Below are positions 47,032 through 56,261 of a stretch of 64,000 nt of DNA, in pieces. This stretch comes from Nostoc calcicola FACHB-3891. Its GTDB lineage: Bacteria; Cyanobacteriota; Cyanobacteriia; Cyanobacteriales; Nostocaceae. How positions within the stretch are numbered: the first letter of the stretch is position 1; every line of letters begins with the position of its first letter. The notes beneath the pieces are model-generated. The model was not told the DNA's origin, searched no databases, and saw only the letters and a list, made by a program, of their open reading frames with translations. The stretch covers positions 124,001 to 188,000 of the forward strand of contig NZ_JACJRQ010000007.1 of the NCBI RefSeq assembly GCF_014697355.1, read 5' to 3'. The position numbers were made by a program, and so were the translations under genes.

Positions 47032-50000
47032 TTAAGCATGAGAATTAACTGATAATGTGACAAAAAACTTCGATCCTTGCCCTGGTTTACTTTGGGCTGT
47101 GATTCTTCCATGATGACGCTCGATAATTTTCCGACAGATAGCTAAACCGATACCAGTACCTTCGTATTCAATATTACCGTGTAAACGTTGAAAAACATTA
47201 AAAATGCGATCGAGATACTTTTCTTCAAAACCAATGCCGTTATCCTCTACAACGATTTGACAAATGTGAGAATCATTAGATGTGTTATTTGCTTGACTGT
47301 TCAAAATATTACCATAAATTTTGATCGCAGGTGGTACTTGCGGGCGGTGGAATTTCAGGGCATTACCGATGAGATTTTGCAGCAATTGGCGCATCTGTAG
47401 AGGATCGGCTTTGATGGTGGGTAATTCCTGGATTTCGATACTTGCCCCAGTTTGCTGAACATAGACTTCTAAATCAGACAATACCTCTTGGGCAATCTTG
47501 GCGAGATTTACTGTTACAAAAGGCTGGGCCCTAGTAGTAACTCGTGAAAGTGTCAGCAAGTCTTCAACCAATGTCTGCATTCTGGTGGCGGCATTCTGCA
47601 TTCGTTCTAAGTAATCACGTCCCTGTTCGGTTAATGCGTCGGCACAAGTAGCTTTGAGGCGATCGCCAAAGGTTTTAATCTTACGCAGTGGCTCTTGCAA
47701 ATCATGGGAGGCGACAAATGCAAATTCTTGCAATTCTTTATTGGAACGGGCGAGTTCTTGCCGCTGGCGAGTTTCTTGTTCTAGAATTTGGCTTTGAGCT
47801 AAAGCAATGCCTATTTGATCTGCCAGCTGTTGCAAAAGTTCAATTTCCCAGCTAGTCCACTCGCGGGAATGGGCGCACTGATGGGCAATTAACAGTCCCC
47901 AGAGTTCATTTTTCAGGAAAATTGGCACTACAAGGTTGGCTTTGATGGCAAATCGTTGCAGCATTTCGATATGGCAAGGCTGGATATCTGCTTCCCTGAT
48001 GTCCCTAATAGAACTAATTCGCCCTTGACGGTAATGCTCGATGTATTCGTCACGAAAGCAAGAGTCAGTAATTTGCTGTCCCATAACAACAGGTAAACCC
48101 GGAACTACTGCTTCTTGAAGCGCGATAAAAGAGCCATTTGGCTCTAGGCGCAAGATTAATACACGGTCGGCGAGCAGTAGCTTTTGCACCTCGATGACGC
48201 TGGTTTGCAGAATTTCATCGATTTGTAAAGATTGACGAATTTTCAGGGTGATATTAGCCAACAGTCGCGATCGCATATTTTGGCGTTGTAATTCTGCTTG
48301 GGCGCGGTTGCGTTCCTGTAGCGCGGCTTGCTTTTCGCTAATATCCATCATTGCGCCGATCATTCGCACAGGCTTACCTGTGTGGTCATCGATAATATAA
48401 CCGCGATCGAACACGTAGGCATAAGAACCGTTGCTGCGGCGAAAGCGGTATTCATTTGACCAGAATTTTTCACCGCTATTTATAAGTGCAACCGTTTCCG
48501 AGCCGATTCTCTGCCTGTCGTCTGGATGTATTTGTTCATACCACCAATTAACGTCAAATCTTATTTGCTCTATGGAGTAACCAAGGAGTGTTTGTACAGC
48601 TTGATTCCACCACACCTCATCAGTCTGCAAATCCCAGTCCCATAAAATATCATTACTAGCACGCCCAACTATCTGGAAACGCTCTTCGCTTTGACGCAAT
48701 TGTTCTTCTGCTAATTTACGTTCAGTGATGTCAGTATGACAAGTTGTCATCCGCACTACATTATCATTTTCATCCCAGACTGCCTGACCGCGATTCAAAA
48801 CCCATTTGTAAGTGCCATCTTTACACCGAATTCGATGTTCGCTGATGAAAAACGGGGTAATTTTGGCAAAGTGATCGGCGATCGCTTTTCTGACAAATCC
48901 CATATCATCTGGATGCACTCGTGTTGACCATTCATCTAAATGATTGGAAATTTCATCTTCTTCATAACCGAGCATTTCCTTCCAGCGAGTTGAAAAAAAT
49001 ACTTGATTATTTTTAACATTCCAGTCCCAAATGCCATCATTATTACCCCGCACCACTAACCGACAACGTTCTTCGCTTTCTTTGAGTGCGTTTTCCACCC
49101 GTTGACGCTCAACAGCAGCAGCTAAAATATTAGCAATACATTGGAGAAAATAAATTTCATCTTTGGTGAAAATTTGGTGTCTAGTTGTGTGTGCCCCTAA
49201 GACACCAAAAGGACGCTCTTTGCCATGAATCACTACACTAATCCCGCTCACTACTTGATGCTCATGTAGCAGCGGTGGCCCATTGAATCGCGTTTCGGTT
49301 CGCAGGTCATCGACAATCACCGGGCCGCTGGAAAGCAGGGTATAGCCAGCTTGGGAATTCATCAGAGCGCTGACGGTGGCCTTTCCCACCAAACCAGGCT
49401 GCCAACCTACTCCAGCCCGTAGCAGTAATGCATTACCATTTGGCAGTAGTTCTAAAACTTTACAATACTCAACTTTTAGGCATTGGGCGACGATGTTTAC
49501 ACATAAGTTCATTAGTGTAGTCAAGTCTGTACCAGCTAGGGCTATTTGACTCAGTTCTGCCACCATCGCCTGTTGGTTAGCATGAACTTCTAGCGCCTCC
49601 TCTGCTTGTTTGCGCTTAGTAATATCTATGTCTATTGCAGACATGCCCACAGCCACAGAGGACGCATCTCGACAGACAACTCCTTTGCTTGCTAAATAGC
49701 GAATGCTACCATCAAGCAAAATGACTCGAAATTCAATGTCATATTCTACATTGTCCCCAATAGCTTGCTGATGCGATCGCCTGACAAAATCGCGGTCTTG
49801 GGGATGAACGCGGCTGAGAAAAGCATCATAGGTGACTTTTTCCCAGCCAAAAAGTGCTTCTAAGTTACCTGAGTAAGTAATTTTGTTAGTCAGAATATCC
49901 CAGTTCCAAATACCCATGCCAGCAGACTCCAACGCTATCCTCAGCTGTGCTTCTTGCAGTTGTGCTTGGGCTGTTTGTTGTTCTAATTGCTGCTTCACAC

Positions 50001-50370
50001 AATGAGCTTCCAGCAAACGGCGCAATCTTTGGCGTAATATCGGCCATTGAATCGGCTTAGTGATAAAATCAGTTGCACCTAGAGCAAAAGCTTTTTCCAC
50101 AGATGCGCGATCGTCAAAAGCTGTAATCATTAACACTGGTGTGTCTTTACCATCGGGGAGTGCTTGCAGTTGAGCGCAGCAGTCAAATCCATCCATCTGT
50201 GGCATGATCGCATCCAACAGTACTATATCTGGGTGTAAGCGAGTGTAGGTAGCGATCGCCTCTAAACCGTTACTCGCTTCTACCACCTGATACCCTGCTT
50301 CTTTCAATAGCTCACACAGATACATTCGCATTAAATGGTCGTCGTCTACAACCAGAATCAGGTTAGTCAT
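47032..50370 (-). CDS. Multi-sensor histidine kinase with a DXCF-type GAF domain
   Basis: 1112 residues, cytoplasmic. REC (1-120, phospho-Asp53), PAS (~145-255), GAF (~270-425), PAS (~435-555), PAS (~560-690), GAF (~705-865), HisKA with His889 in FVASHDLQEPLRK, HATPase (~990-1108; VEDNGIGF, GTGIGLAICRKI). The second GAF has TDSCF (Cys771) and, 28 residues later, QPCHIEML (Cys799), then FAIKANLVVPIF. These are the two cysteines of DXCF cyanobacteriochromes (TePixJ Cys494/Cys522, also 28 apart), so this domain probably binds a bilin and senses blue/green light. The ATG lies in a TCATTTG repeat. Confidence 0.92.
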   Translation of the reverse strand: MTNLILVVDDDHLMRMYLCELLKEAGYQVVEASNGLEAIATYTRLHPDIVLLDAIMPQMDGFDCCAQLQALPDGKDTPVLMITAFDDRASVEKAFALGATDFITKPIQWPILRQRLRRLLEAHCVKQQLEQQTAQAQLQEAQLRIALESAGMGIWNWDILTNKITYSGNLEALFGWEKVTYDAFLSRVHPQDRDFVRRSHQQAIGDNVEYDIEFRVILLDGSIRYLASKGVVCRDASSVAVGMSAIDIDITKRKQAEEALEVHANQQAMVAELSQIALAGTDLTTLMNLCVNIVAQCLKVEYCKVLELLPNGNALLLRAGVGWQPGLVGKATVSALMNSQAGYTLLSSGPVIVDDLRTETRFNGPPLLHEHQVVSGISVVIHGKERPFGVLGAHTTRHQIFTKDEIYFLQCIANILAAAVERQRVENALKESEERCRLVVRGNNDGIWDWNVKNNQVFFSTRWKEMLGYEEDEISNHLDEWSTRVHPDDMGFVRKAIADHFAKITPFFISEHRIRCKDGTYKWVLNRGQAVWDENDNVVRMTTCHTDITERKLAEEQLRQSEERFQIVGRASNDILWDWDLQTDEVWWNQAVQTLLGYSIEQIRFDVNWWYEQIHPDDRQRIGSETVALINSGEKFWSNEYRFRRSNGSYAYVFDRGYIIDDHTGKPVRMIGAMMDISEKQAALQERNRAQAELQRQNMRSRLLANITLKIRQSLQIDEILQTSVIEVQKLLLADRVLILRLEPNGSFIALQEAVVPGLPVVMGQQITDSCFRDEYIEHYRQGRISSIRDIREADIQPCHIEMLQRFAIKANLVVPIFLKNELWGLLIAHQCAHSREWTSWEIELLQQLADQIGIALAQSQILEQETRQRQELARSNKELQEFAFVASHDLQEPLRKIKTFGDRLKATCADALTEQGRDYLERMQNAATRMQTLVEDLLTLSRVTTRAQPFVTVNLAKIAQEVLSDLEVYVQQTGASIEIQELPTIKADPLQMRQLLQNLIGNALKFHRPQVPPAIKIYGNILNSQANNTSNDSHICQIVVEDNGIGFEEKYLDRIFNVFQRLHGNIEYEGTGIGLAICRKIIERHHGRITAQSKPGQGSKFFVTLSVNSHA

Positions 50371-50540
50371 TTGTCGTTTGTTTTTTGTGATTAAGCAACG
50401 ACTGTGCCAATTTTTAGATGTTTGATTTTGGATTGCAGAAAAATTTCCACCCTCAACTCCAAATAATCAGCCAATTATGTCACAAGCGTTGTGCTGAGTC
50501 CCCAGTTATGATTCCAACCCCCTCAGTTTTAATACCATTT

Positions 50541-50714
50541 CATCAAAGAAGGGAACAGGGAATAGGGAATAGGGAACAGTTTCCTATTCGCTTTTCCCGA
50601 TTCGGGGAGTAGGAGACCCCCACAACTATCAAGTGGCATGTGTTTCAGGTGGGGTATAAATCCCCATCTCAAACTCCCCTGTTAAGAGTTGCCCGTTAAG
50701 AGTTGCCTCTTTAA
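50541..50714 (+). repeat. Dispersed repeat of about 170 bp, copy B
   Basis: Homologous along its whole length to 591-760, same orientation. Confidence 0.7.
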
Positions 50715-51110
50715 CAAAATCTTGATACATACACATTTTCTTTTGGGGCAGACAGCTGTGCCCCTCTACTAAGGTATTTGTATCAATCTGAAAGTGAAAC
50801 GGTATAAGACTTTGAAAACACACCTAAACTTTATTGTACTGAGTGCAATTATTAATTTTCCCATCGCTTTTTTATAACTCTGATGAAAGAAAAAAAATGG
50901 TTTTGTTGGGTAACGCATTACCTCAACCTAACAAAACCAACGACTTTTCGTGTTGGGTTTTGTCCCTCAATTAAACCTATCGGTAAATTTATCAAAGCCT
51001 TAAAAATCAGGGACTCTGATTTTTATTTAACGAGAGTAATAAAAGAGCGTTATTCACCACTCCCCCCTCACAAGTCCTTTGTGGATTAGGGTCTTGGGCT
51101 AGCCGGAAAA

Positions 51111-51134
51111 TAATGTCATAAAATCATGACATTA
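51111..51134. promoter_or_regulatory. Inverted repeat 1 upstream of the DUF4912 gene
   Basis: TAATGTCAT and ATGACATTA are perfect 9-bp arms around a 6-nt spacer. A relative lies at 51164-51185 (AATATCATG/CATGACATT, one mismatch). The pair could be a tandem operator or transcribed hairpins. Confidence 0.4.
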
Positions 51135-51163
51135 AGCCAATCGCACAAGCTATTGTAGTCTAA

Positions 51164-51185
51164 AATATCATGAAACCATGACATT
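51164..51185. promoter_or_regulatory. Inverted repeat 2 upstream of the DUF4912 gene
   Basis: AATATCATG and CATGACATT with a 4-nt spacer; the right arm matches that of inverted repeat 1. Confidence 0.4.
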
Positions 51186-51498
51186 ACGATCCCAGGAGTG
51201 CTGATAAATTCGTGAAATAGCCAAAAAATCTGTTCCCACCCCTTGATCCCTACATATGCTTAGTGGTTAATATTGACTTAACAAATACAACTCCTGCGAT
51301 CCCAAAGAAATGCTAATTTTGGCATAACTAAAGGAAATGATAGGAAATGACTTCAATTTAAAAAAGACTAAAAAACTTAAAAACTGGGCAAAACCAGGAG
51401 TCAGGAATAAGAAATTCATCTGGAGTGGATGACATTTAATATCGCATTCTTTAACCAGGGGAAATCATTTACCGCTTAAACTACTGGAGGCCAAATTA

Positions 51499-52749
51499 AT
51501 GGCAAAAGAACGCCCGCCACTAGAGGAGATGACCTTACGGCAACTACGTAGAGTTGCCAGCGAATATAGCATCTCTCGCTATAGCCGAATGCGTAAATCC
51601 CAACTGCTGGCATCAATTCAAGAAGTCCAGCGCAGCAAAATTTCGCTCAGTCCATCTCGTTCATTGGAGGCACAAGAAACCGTGGAAGCAGCTAAGTTTG
51701 AATTAGGTCAGGAAGATCGTAATGGTGGATCTCTTGCTGATGTTGATGAAGGACTTCCAGATCTGCCCTCTGGTTATGGTGACAGCCGGATTGTACTTTT
51801 ACCCCGCGATCCTCAATGGGCTTACACCTACTGGGATGTTCCTAATGAACATAAAGAAGAACTGCGTCGCCAAGGCGGACAACAGCTGGCACTGCGGATT
51901 TATGATGTTACCGACATCGATATCGATTTCCAAAGCCCCCACAGCATCCAAGAATATCCTGCTGATGAACTAGCAAGAGAATGGTATCTACCAATTCCAG
52001 TTAGCGATCGCGATTATGTCATTGATATCGGTTATCGCGCTGCTGATGGCCGGTGGTTAATACTCGCTCGTTCTGCGAGAGTACATATTCCCCCCGTATA
52101 TCCTTCTGACTGGATTGAAGATGTCTTCATCACCGTCAACTTTGAAGAAGATTTACGCGGCAAAACTCAATACGAACTGGTTCCACCCGCCAAGAAAGTT
52201 GCAACCGCTGCAAATGGTGTAAATGGCGGTAACCCCATCTACGACCAAATCTTTGGCCTAGCGGAATCTGCCGAAGCACAACGCGTTGCTGGTTCTCTGT
52301 TCGGCTCCATGCAGCAAGTACCAGGTTCAGCACGCCCTGAACAAGCCATCAGTTCCTACATTTTCCCCTCCGGTATAGGTGCGTGGGCAGTTCCTACAAC
52401 CTCAGGTTTAACCATGTCCGGTGTCGGAATGTCAGGTGTTGGCTTCTCGGCTTCTGCCGTCCCAGTGCGTCCCCGCAAGTTCTGGTTAATAGCCGATGCT
52501 GAATTGATTGTTTACGGTGCAACCGAACCCGATGCTACCGTAACCATTGGCGGCCGTCCCATTAAACTGAATCCAGATGGTACATTCCGCTTCCAAATGT
52601 CCTTCCAAGATGGTTTAATTGACTATCCAATTCTGGCTGTGGCTGCTGATGGTGAACAAACTCGGTCAATTCAGATGAAATTTAACCGTGAAACACCATC
52701 CCGGAATACTAACACCAAAGAAGAAGCTGTTCTAGAATGGTTCTCTTAA
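51499..52749 (+). CDS. DUF4912 protein with N-terminal SAP/Rho-N-like domain
   Basis: 416 residues, ATG with GGAGG upstream (ACTGGAGGCCAAATTA). Residues 1-45 are a helix-extended-loop-helix (MTLRQLRRVASEY..SRYSRMRKSQLLASI), usual for binding nucleic acid. The middle (95-220) is the DUF4912 region (IVLLPRDPQWAYTYWDVP, ALRIYDVTDID, WYLPIPVSDRDYVIDIGY). The C-terminus has an all-beta segment (FWLIADAELIVYGATEPDATVTIGG). Conserved in cyanobacteria; role unknown. A clear terminator follows (52893). Confidence 0.88.
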   Translation: MAKERPPLEEMTLRQLRRVASEYSISRYSRMRKSQLLASIQEVQRSKISLSPSRSLEAQETVEAAKFELGQEDRNGGSLADVDEGLPDLPSGYGDSRIVLLPRDPQWAYTYWDVPNEHKEELRRQGGQQLALRIYDVTDIDIDFQSPHSIQEYPADELAREWYLPIPVSDRDYVIDIGYRAADGRWLILARSARVHIPPVYPSDWIEDVFITVNFEEDLRGKTQYELVPPAKKVATAANGVNGGNPIYDQIFGLAESAEAQRVAGSLFGSMQQVPGSARPEQAISSYIFPSGIGAWAVPTTSGLTMSGVGMSGVGFSASAVPVRPRKFWLIADAELIVYGATEPDATVTIGGRPIKLNPDGTFRFQMSFQDGLIDYPILAVAADGEQTRSIQMKFNRETPSRNTNTKEEAVLEWFS

Positions 52750-52754
52750 GAGTA

Positions 52755-52787
52755 AGAATTCAGAATTCAGAATTCTGAATTCAGAAG
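52755..52787. repeat. AATTCAG tandem repeats
   Basis: GAATTCAGAATTCAGAATTC followed by TGAATTCAG, downstream of the DUF4912 gene. Confidence 0.65.
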
Positions 52788-52892
52788 ACTTTGAGATTCA
52801 AGCTGAATAATTTGAATAAAATTATTCAGCTATAGCAGCCTTGATATTGTAACCCCAAGCCTGGTTTTGAATCCTGACATTTTAAATTATTC

Positions 52893-52922
52893 CCCGCTAT
52901 AGTAATTCTGTAGCGGGTTTTA
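52893..52922 (+). terminator. Rho-independent terminator
   Basis: CCCGCTA and TAGCGGG with an 11-nt loop, followed by TTTTA. It ends just 4 bp before the start of the next gene, so it could also attenuate it. Confidence 0.65.
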
Positions 52923-52925
52923 TGT

Positions 52926-53858
52926 ATGATTATGTCTAGAAAAAGATTACTTTTGTTATTTATGGCGATCGCAGCTGCAAGTTTGTTACCAGGTTGTCAA
53001 AAAATTGCAGCTAATTCAGTACCAAAAGCATCTAAAATTTGTCCTGGTAAAGATTCCAAATTCAGTATTGATTTTTTTAAAACTAATAATCAAGGAGAGA
53101 AAAATCCCAGAGGTATTAACCATGTGATTATTTTTAATCCTAAATCAGCAGAATTAGATTTTAAAGTTAATCTTGGTTTATCTCATCAACTCTACGCCAA
53201 AGATGCTCAGGGAAAACTGCGTAAACAATATGTACCAAAACAGTTTCGTGAACTTATCGTTGGTGATAACGCCAAATTAAATGGACGGCTACCCATTGCC
53301 GCAATTAACGCCGATTATATAGATACCGATGATAAACCACAAGGCTTAAATATTTCTCGTGGCGTAGAATATTCAGGAGCATTTAAAAATAAGCGTTCTT
53401 CCTTTGGTATATCAGGAGGCTCACCCACACAACGACAAGCTACTATCCAAGCTGGTAGAAGAAACAGCGATATTCTCAATTACAATTTAGTAGGCGGTAA
53501 TGGCAGATTTTATCGTCAGGGTCAATTTAAAAATATTTGTCAAGATTTGGGAGAATTTGCTTGCAAAAGTGCAACTAATCGGTCTATGGCAGCTATCACT
53601 AATCAAGGATATGTAATATTATTAGTTAATGACGCGAAAGCTAATTCCGAAATTGAACTATCTGAAATTAATCAAGAATTACTACCAGATAAATTTGATA
53701 ATGTCTTGGAAGGCATTGCTAGCAAGAACTGTTTAGGGAAAATTCAAGAAGGAATTTTATTTGATGGAGGTATGTCTCCAGGATTGTATTACAACCAAAA
53801 AACCTATGTAGAAAATTATGGACCGATTGGTTCAGTTTTTTTGATTTATAAAAAATAG
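52926..53858 (+). CDS. Phosphodiester-glycosidase-like lipoprotein
   Basis: 310 residues. The N-terminus is basic and hydrophobic and ends in LLPG-Cys, a lipobox near residue 24, so it should be lipid-anchored outside the cytoplasm. AINADYIDTDDKPQGL near residue 120, a TNRSMAAITNQGYVILL strand pair near residue 220, and ILFDGGMSPGLYY near residue 280 match the NAGPA/phosphodiester glycosidase family. Those enzymes release sugars from phosphodiester-linked glycans. The catalytic site is not characterised well enough here to claim activity. Its stop codon overlaps a MITE-like element. Confidence 0.82.
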   Translation: MIMSRKRLLLLFMAIAAASLLPGCQKIAANSVPKASKICPGKDSKFSIDFFKTNNQGEKNPRGINHVIIFNPKSAELDFKVNLGLSHQLYAKDAQGKLRKQYVPKQFRELIVGDNAKLNGRLPIAAINADYIDTDDKPQGLNISRGVEYSGAFKNKRSSFGISGGSPTQRQATIQAGRRNSDILNYNLVGGNGRFYRQGQFKNICQDLGEFACKSATNRSMAAITNQGYVILLVNDAKANSEIELSEINQELLPDKFDNVLEGIASKNCLGKIQEGILFDGGMSPGLYYNQKTYVENYGPIGSVFLIYKK

Positions 53859-53970
53859 GCGTTGCTGAATCATGGAATGAAATTTGATGTAATGAAATCT
53901 CAAACTCCTTATTCTCTCTGCGCCTCTGCGACTCTGCGTGAGAGAAATCATCCCGCAATTATGCAACGCC
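53858..53970. repeat. MITE-like element (GGCGTTGC family)
   Basis: GGCGTTGCTGAATCATGGAA at the left pairs with ATCATCCCGCAATTATGCAACGCC at the right over about 25 bp with a few mismatches. Its first base is the last base of the upstream gene's TAG stop. The interior has a GCGCCTCTGCG block shared with other elements. Confidence 0.7.
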
Positions 53971-54073
53971 AAAAAATAAAATAGGTAAAAACTTGAGTGC
54001 GTAAATATCACCTTTTGGATCTTCAACAACCTACGGTAGATTTGGTAACTTTCGGTACAATTACTAAATAACA

Positions 54074-54862
54074 GTGAAAACTGACACAATTTTTTATAGC
54101 CTATTTCAGGCATTTCCTAGCATCTTCTTTGAACTGATTAACCAGTCGCCAGCAGAAGCAATTGCCTATAATTTTACTTCCTGCGAAGTTAAACAACTTG
54201 CCTTTCGCCTGGATGGTTTGTTTTTACCAATTGCTAACGAGCGAAAAAAACCTCTCTATATAGTTGAAGTTCAATTTCAACCTGACGATGATTTATATTA
54301 CCGTCTGTTTGCTGAATTATTCCTTTACTTGCGGCAATATAAACCCTTTCATCCTTGGCAAGTTGTAATTATCTATCCAACTCGGAGTATCGAAAGAGAA
54401 GAGACGTTACAGTTTGGTGAAATGCTCCTTCTCAATAGAGTTAGACGTATTTACTTGGATGAGTTAAGCCAAGCAGCAGAAGCCTCAGTTGGCGTTGGTG
54501 TTGTTAAGCTTGTTATTGAGGCCGAGGAAACAGCACCAGAGTTAGCAAAACGCTTAATTGAGCAAGCTAAGCAACAAATAACTGATGAAGTTACTCAGCG
54601 CGACCTCATCAATTTAATTGAGACAATTATTGTCTATAAACTACCACAAAAGAGCCGCGAGGAGATTGAAGCAATGTTGGGTTTAAGTGAACTGAAGCAG
54701 ACTAAAGTTTATCAAGAAGCCTTAGAAGAAGGTAAAGAGCAAGGGAAGTTAGAAGCAATACCGCGTATGATAGAGTTTGGATTGAGCTTAGAAGCGATCG
54801 CTCAATTATTAGATTTACCTCTAGAAGTCGTCCAGCAAGCAGCACAGCATTTTAATGAATAA
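54074..54862 (+). CDS. Rpn-type (DUF2887-like) PD-(D/E)XK protein
   Basis: 262 residues, GTG start at 54074. The opening KTDTIFYSLFQAFPSIFFEL, FRLDGLFLP near residue 48 and YIVEVQFQPDD near residue 65 give the D...ExQ core of the recombination-promoting nuclease/transposase family common in cyanobacteria. A C-terminal helix region has repeated EALEEGKEQGKLE and ends LLDLPLEVVQQA. Rpn proteins of E. coli cut DNA and raise recombination; the in vivo role here is unknown. No transposon ends were seen around it. Confidence 0.88.
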   Translation: MKTDTIFYSLFQAFPSIFFELINQSPAEAIAYNFTSCEVKQLAFRLDGLFLPIANERKKPLYIVEVQFQPDDDLYYRLFAELFLYLRQYKPFHPWQVVIIYPTRSIEREETLQFGEMLLLNRVRRIYLDELSQAAEASVGVGVVKLVIEAEETAPELAKRLIEQAKQQITDEVTQRDLINLIETIIVYKLPQKSREEIEAMLGLSELKQTKVYQEALEEGKEQGKLEAIPRMIEFGLSLEAIAQLLDLPLEVVQQAAQHFNE

Positions 54863-54909
54863 GTTGATGCCCACCTTTGCTAATCTAGAGCCTAGCTTTA
54901 AAAACACAT

Positions 54910-55470
54910 ATGACACCTGAAGAAATTACGGCTACACTCACAGAGTTATTTGGCGCAAATGTTGGTGCGTTGGCCCCTGGTTCGTGGGAAGTAAACACTT
55001 CTACTTTTCGGCTGTTGGTGTTATTGTCGAAAGATAACACTTGGCTGCGAGTTTTACTGCCAATATTACCATTACAAGAAGCCGAATCATTTTTAGCAGA
55101 GTTTTTGTCAGCTAACTTTGATGAAACTCAGGAAGTGCGGTATGCTTTGCATGATGGGCAAATTTGGGCAGTGTTTCACCATAACAGTACCACTTTGGTA
55201 AAAGTGGATTTTGAAAGAGCGATCGCTCGACTAGTCTCTCTACATGAAACAGGTATAGATAATGCCTTCAATCGATTAGTTGAAAGCCGCATCCGCCAAG
55301 TTATCCAAGTAGCAAAACTGCAAGGACAATCTCTGCAAGCTACCATCCAAAACTTAGAACGCTTTTATGCAGAAGGAATAATGGGTGAAATGAACCAAAG
55401 CCCAGAAGCGCGAGAAGAAACCTTAGCTGCTTGGCGGCGTCAGTTAGAACGCCTATGGAATGAGGTATAA
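54910..55470 (+). CDS. Conserved cyanobacterial protein of unknown function
   Basis: 186 residues, soluble. The first ~120 residues read as an alpha/beta domain (SWEVNTSTFRLLVLLSKDNTWLRVLLPIL, VRYALHDGQIWAVFHH), somewhat like YbjN/type III chaperone folds. The rest is a helical extension (RIRQVIQVAKLQGQSLQATIQNLERFYAEG). I do not recognise a named family. It starts 47 bp after the Rpn-type gene on the same strand. Confidence 0.7.
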   Translation: MTPEEITATLTELFGANVGALAPGSWEVNTSTFRLLVLLSKDNTWLRVLLPILPLQEAESFLAEFLSANFDETQEVRYALHDGQIWAVFHHNSTTLVKVDFERAIARLVSLHETGIDNAFNRLVESRIRQVIQVAKLQGQSLQATIQNLERFYAEGIMGEMNQSPEAREETLAAWRRQLERLWNEV

Positions 55471-55475
55471 ATTTG

Positions 55476-55707
55476 TATAAGAATACAGAATTCAGAATTC
55501 AGAATTCTGTATTCTGAATTCAGAATTTAGAATTTAGAATTGGTGAATATTGTACCCATAAAGCGATAGAGTTTTAATAAGGAAGACTAGTTTTGCCCAT
55601 CAGAGGCGTTGGCATAGCGGGATAAATCCGGTTTCAACCAATATTCACCAAATAGTCGCACAAAATTCATTCTGAATTCTGAATTCTGACTCCTGAATTC
55701 TTCTTAA
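55476..55707. repeat. Tandem-repeat-bracketed inverted element
   Basis: AATTCAG arrays at the left and AATTCTG arrays at the right. Just inside, TTGGTGAATATTG (55540-55552) pairs perfectly with CAATATTCACCAA (55639-55651). Same architecture as the elements at 4406 and 31692 but a different core. Confidence 0.7.
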
Positions 55708-55713
55708 TAAATT

Positions 55714-56100
55714 ATGGATATCATTGAAATTCTCAAAGAAGACTATCAAAGATTCCCAGTCAATCAAACTTACAGCATTTATGCTCCAGACGTTTATTTT
55801 CAAGATCCAATAAATAAATTTCGTGGAGTTAAACGTTACAAAGAAATGATTAATTTTATCCAGACTTGGTTTTTAGATCCCAAGATGGATTTACATAATA
55901 TTCAACGTTTGGGAAACACAATTAAAACAGAGTGGACACTCAGTTGGAATACCCCTGTCCCTTGGAAGCCACGTATCTCCATCCCTGGTTGGAGTGAATT
56001 AGGTCTTAATTCTGATGGTTTAATTGTCTCCCATGTTGATTATTGGAATTGTTCGCGTTTAGATGTGGTGAAGCAGCATTTTTTCTCTTCAAACACTTGA
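55714..56100 (+). CDS. DUF2358 protein
   Basis: 128 residues. ILKEDYQRFP near residue 6, YSIYAPDVYFQDPINKFRGVKRYKEM near residue 20, and W-TLSWN followed by PGWSELGLNSDGLIVSHVDYWNCSRLDVVKQHF match DUF2358, an NTF2-like cyanobacterial and plant-plastid family. No enzymatic function is known. ATG at 55714, directly after a tandem-repeat block. Confidence 0.88.
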   Translation: MDIIEILKEDYQRFPVNQTYSIYAPDVYFQDPINKFRGVKRYKEMINFIQTWFLDPKMDLHNIQRLGNTIKTEWTLSWNTPVPWKPRISIPGWSELGLNSDGLIVSHVDYWNCSRLDVVKQHFFSSNT

Positions 56101-56165
56101 TATTGAAACAACTGAAGAGTTCATTGCTATTAAACTAAAGGTATCAACAAAAGCCATGAATCTTT

Positions 56166-56261
56166 ATGACGGCTGCCAAGAATCCTGAAATTCCTGCTGA
56201 ATTAACTATACATACGGAAGCAGAAGATATTATCATTCCACCTAGTGAGGTACACCTGTAG
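56166..56261 (+). pseudogene. Possible truncated Uma2 gene start
   Basis: A 31-codon frame, AKNPEIPAELTIHTEAEDI then IIPPSEVHL, ends where a dispersed repeat begins. The IIIPPSE tract resembles VIFPPGDILSDEPP at the start of the Uma2 protein at 9685. Too short for certainty. Confidence 0.35.

Larger units (their letters stand above)
50371..51498. other. Large repeat-rich gap
   Basis: 50541-50714 is copy B of the dispersed 170-bp repeat. Near 50905-50970 is a repeat about the word TTGTTGGGT. 51111-51185 holds two related inverted repeats. The short frames at 50629 and 50883 lie in repeats and are not convincing. A promoter for the DUF4912 gene should lie near 51400. No RNA gene was recognised. 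Confidence 0.5.

Noticed and set aside
50629..50823. 64-codon frame on the minus strand
   Set aside because: Largely within the 170-bp repeat; the frame is not kept in the other copy at 591-760.
50883..51089. 68-codon frame on the plus strand
   Set aside because: It lies in a dispersed TTGTTGGGT repeat, has no Shine-Dalgarno, and its composition is unlike neighbouring proteins.
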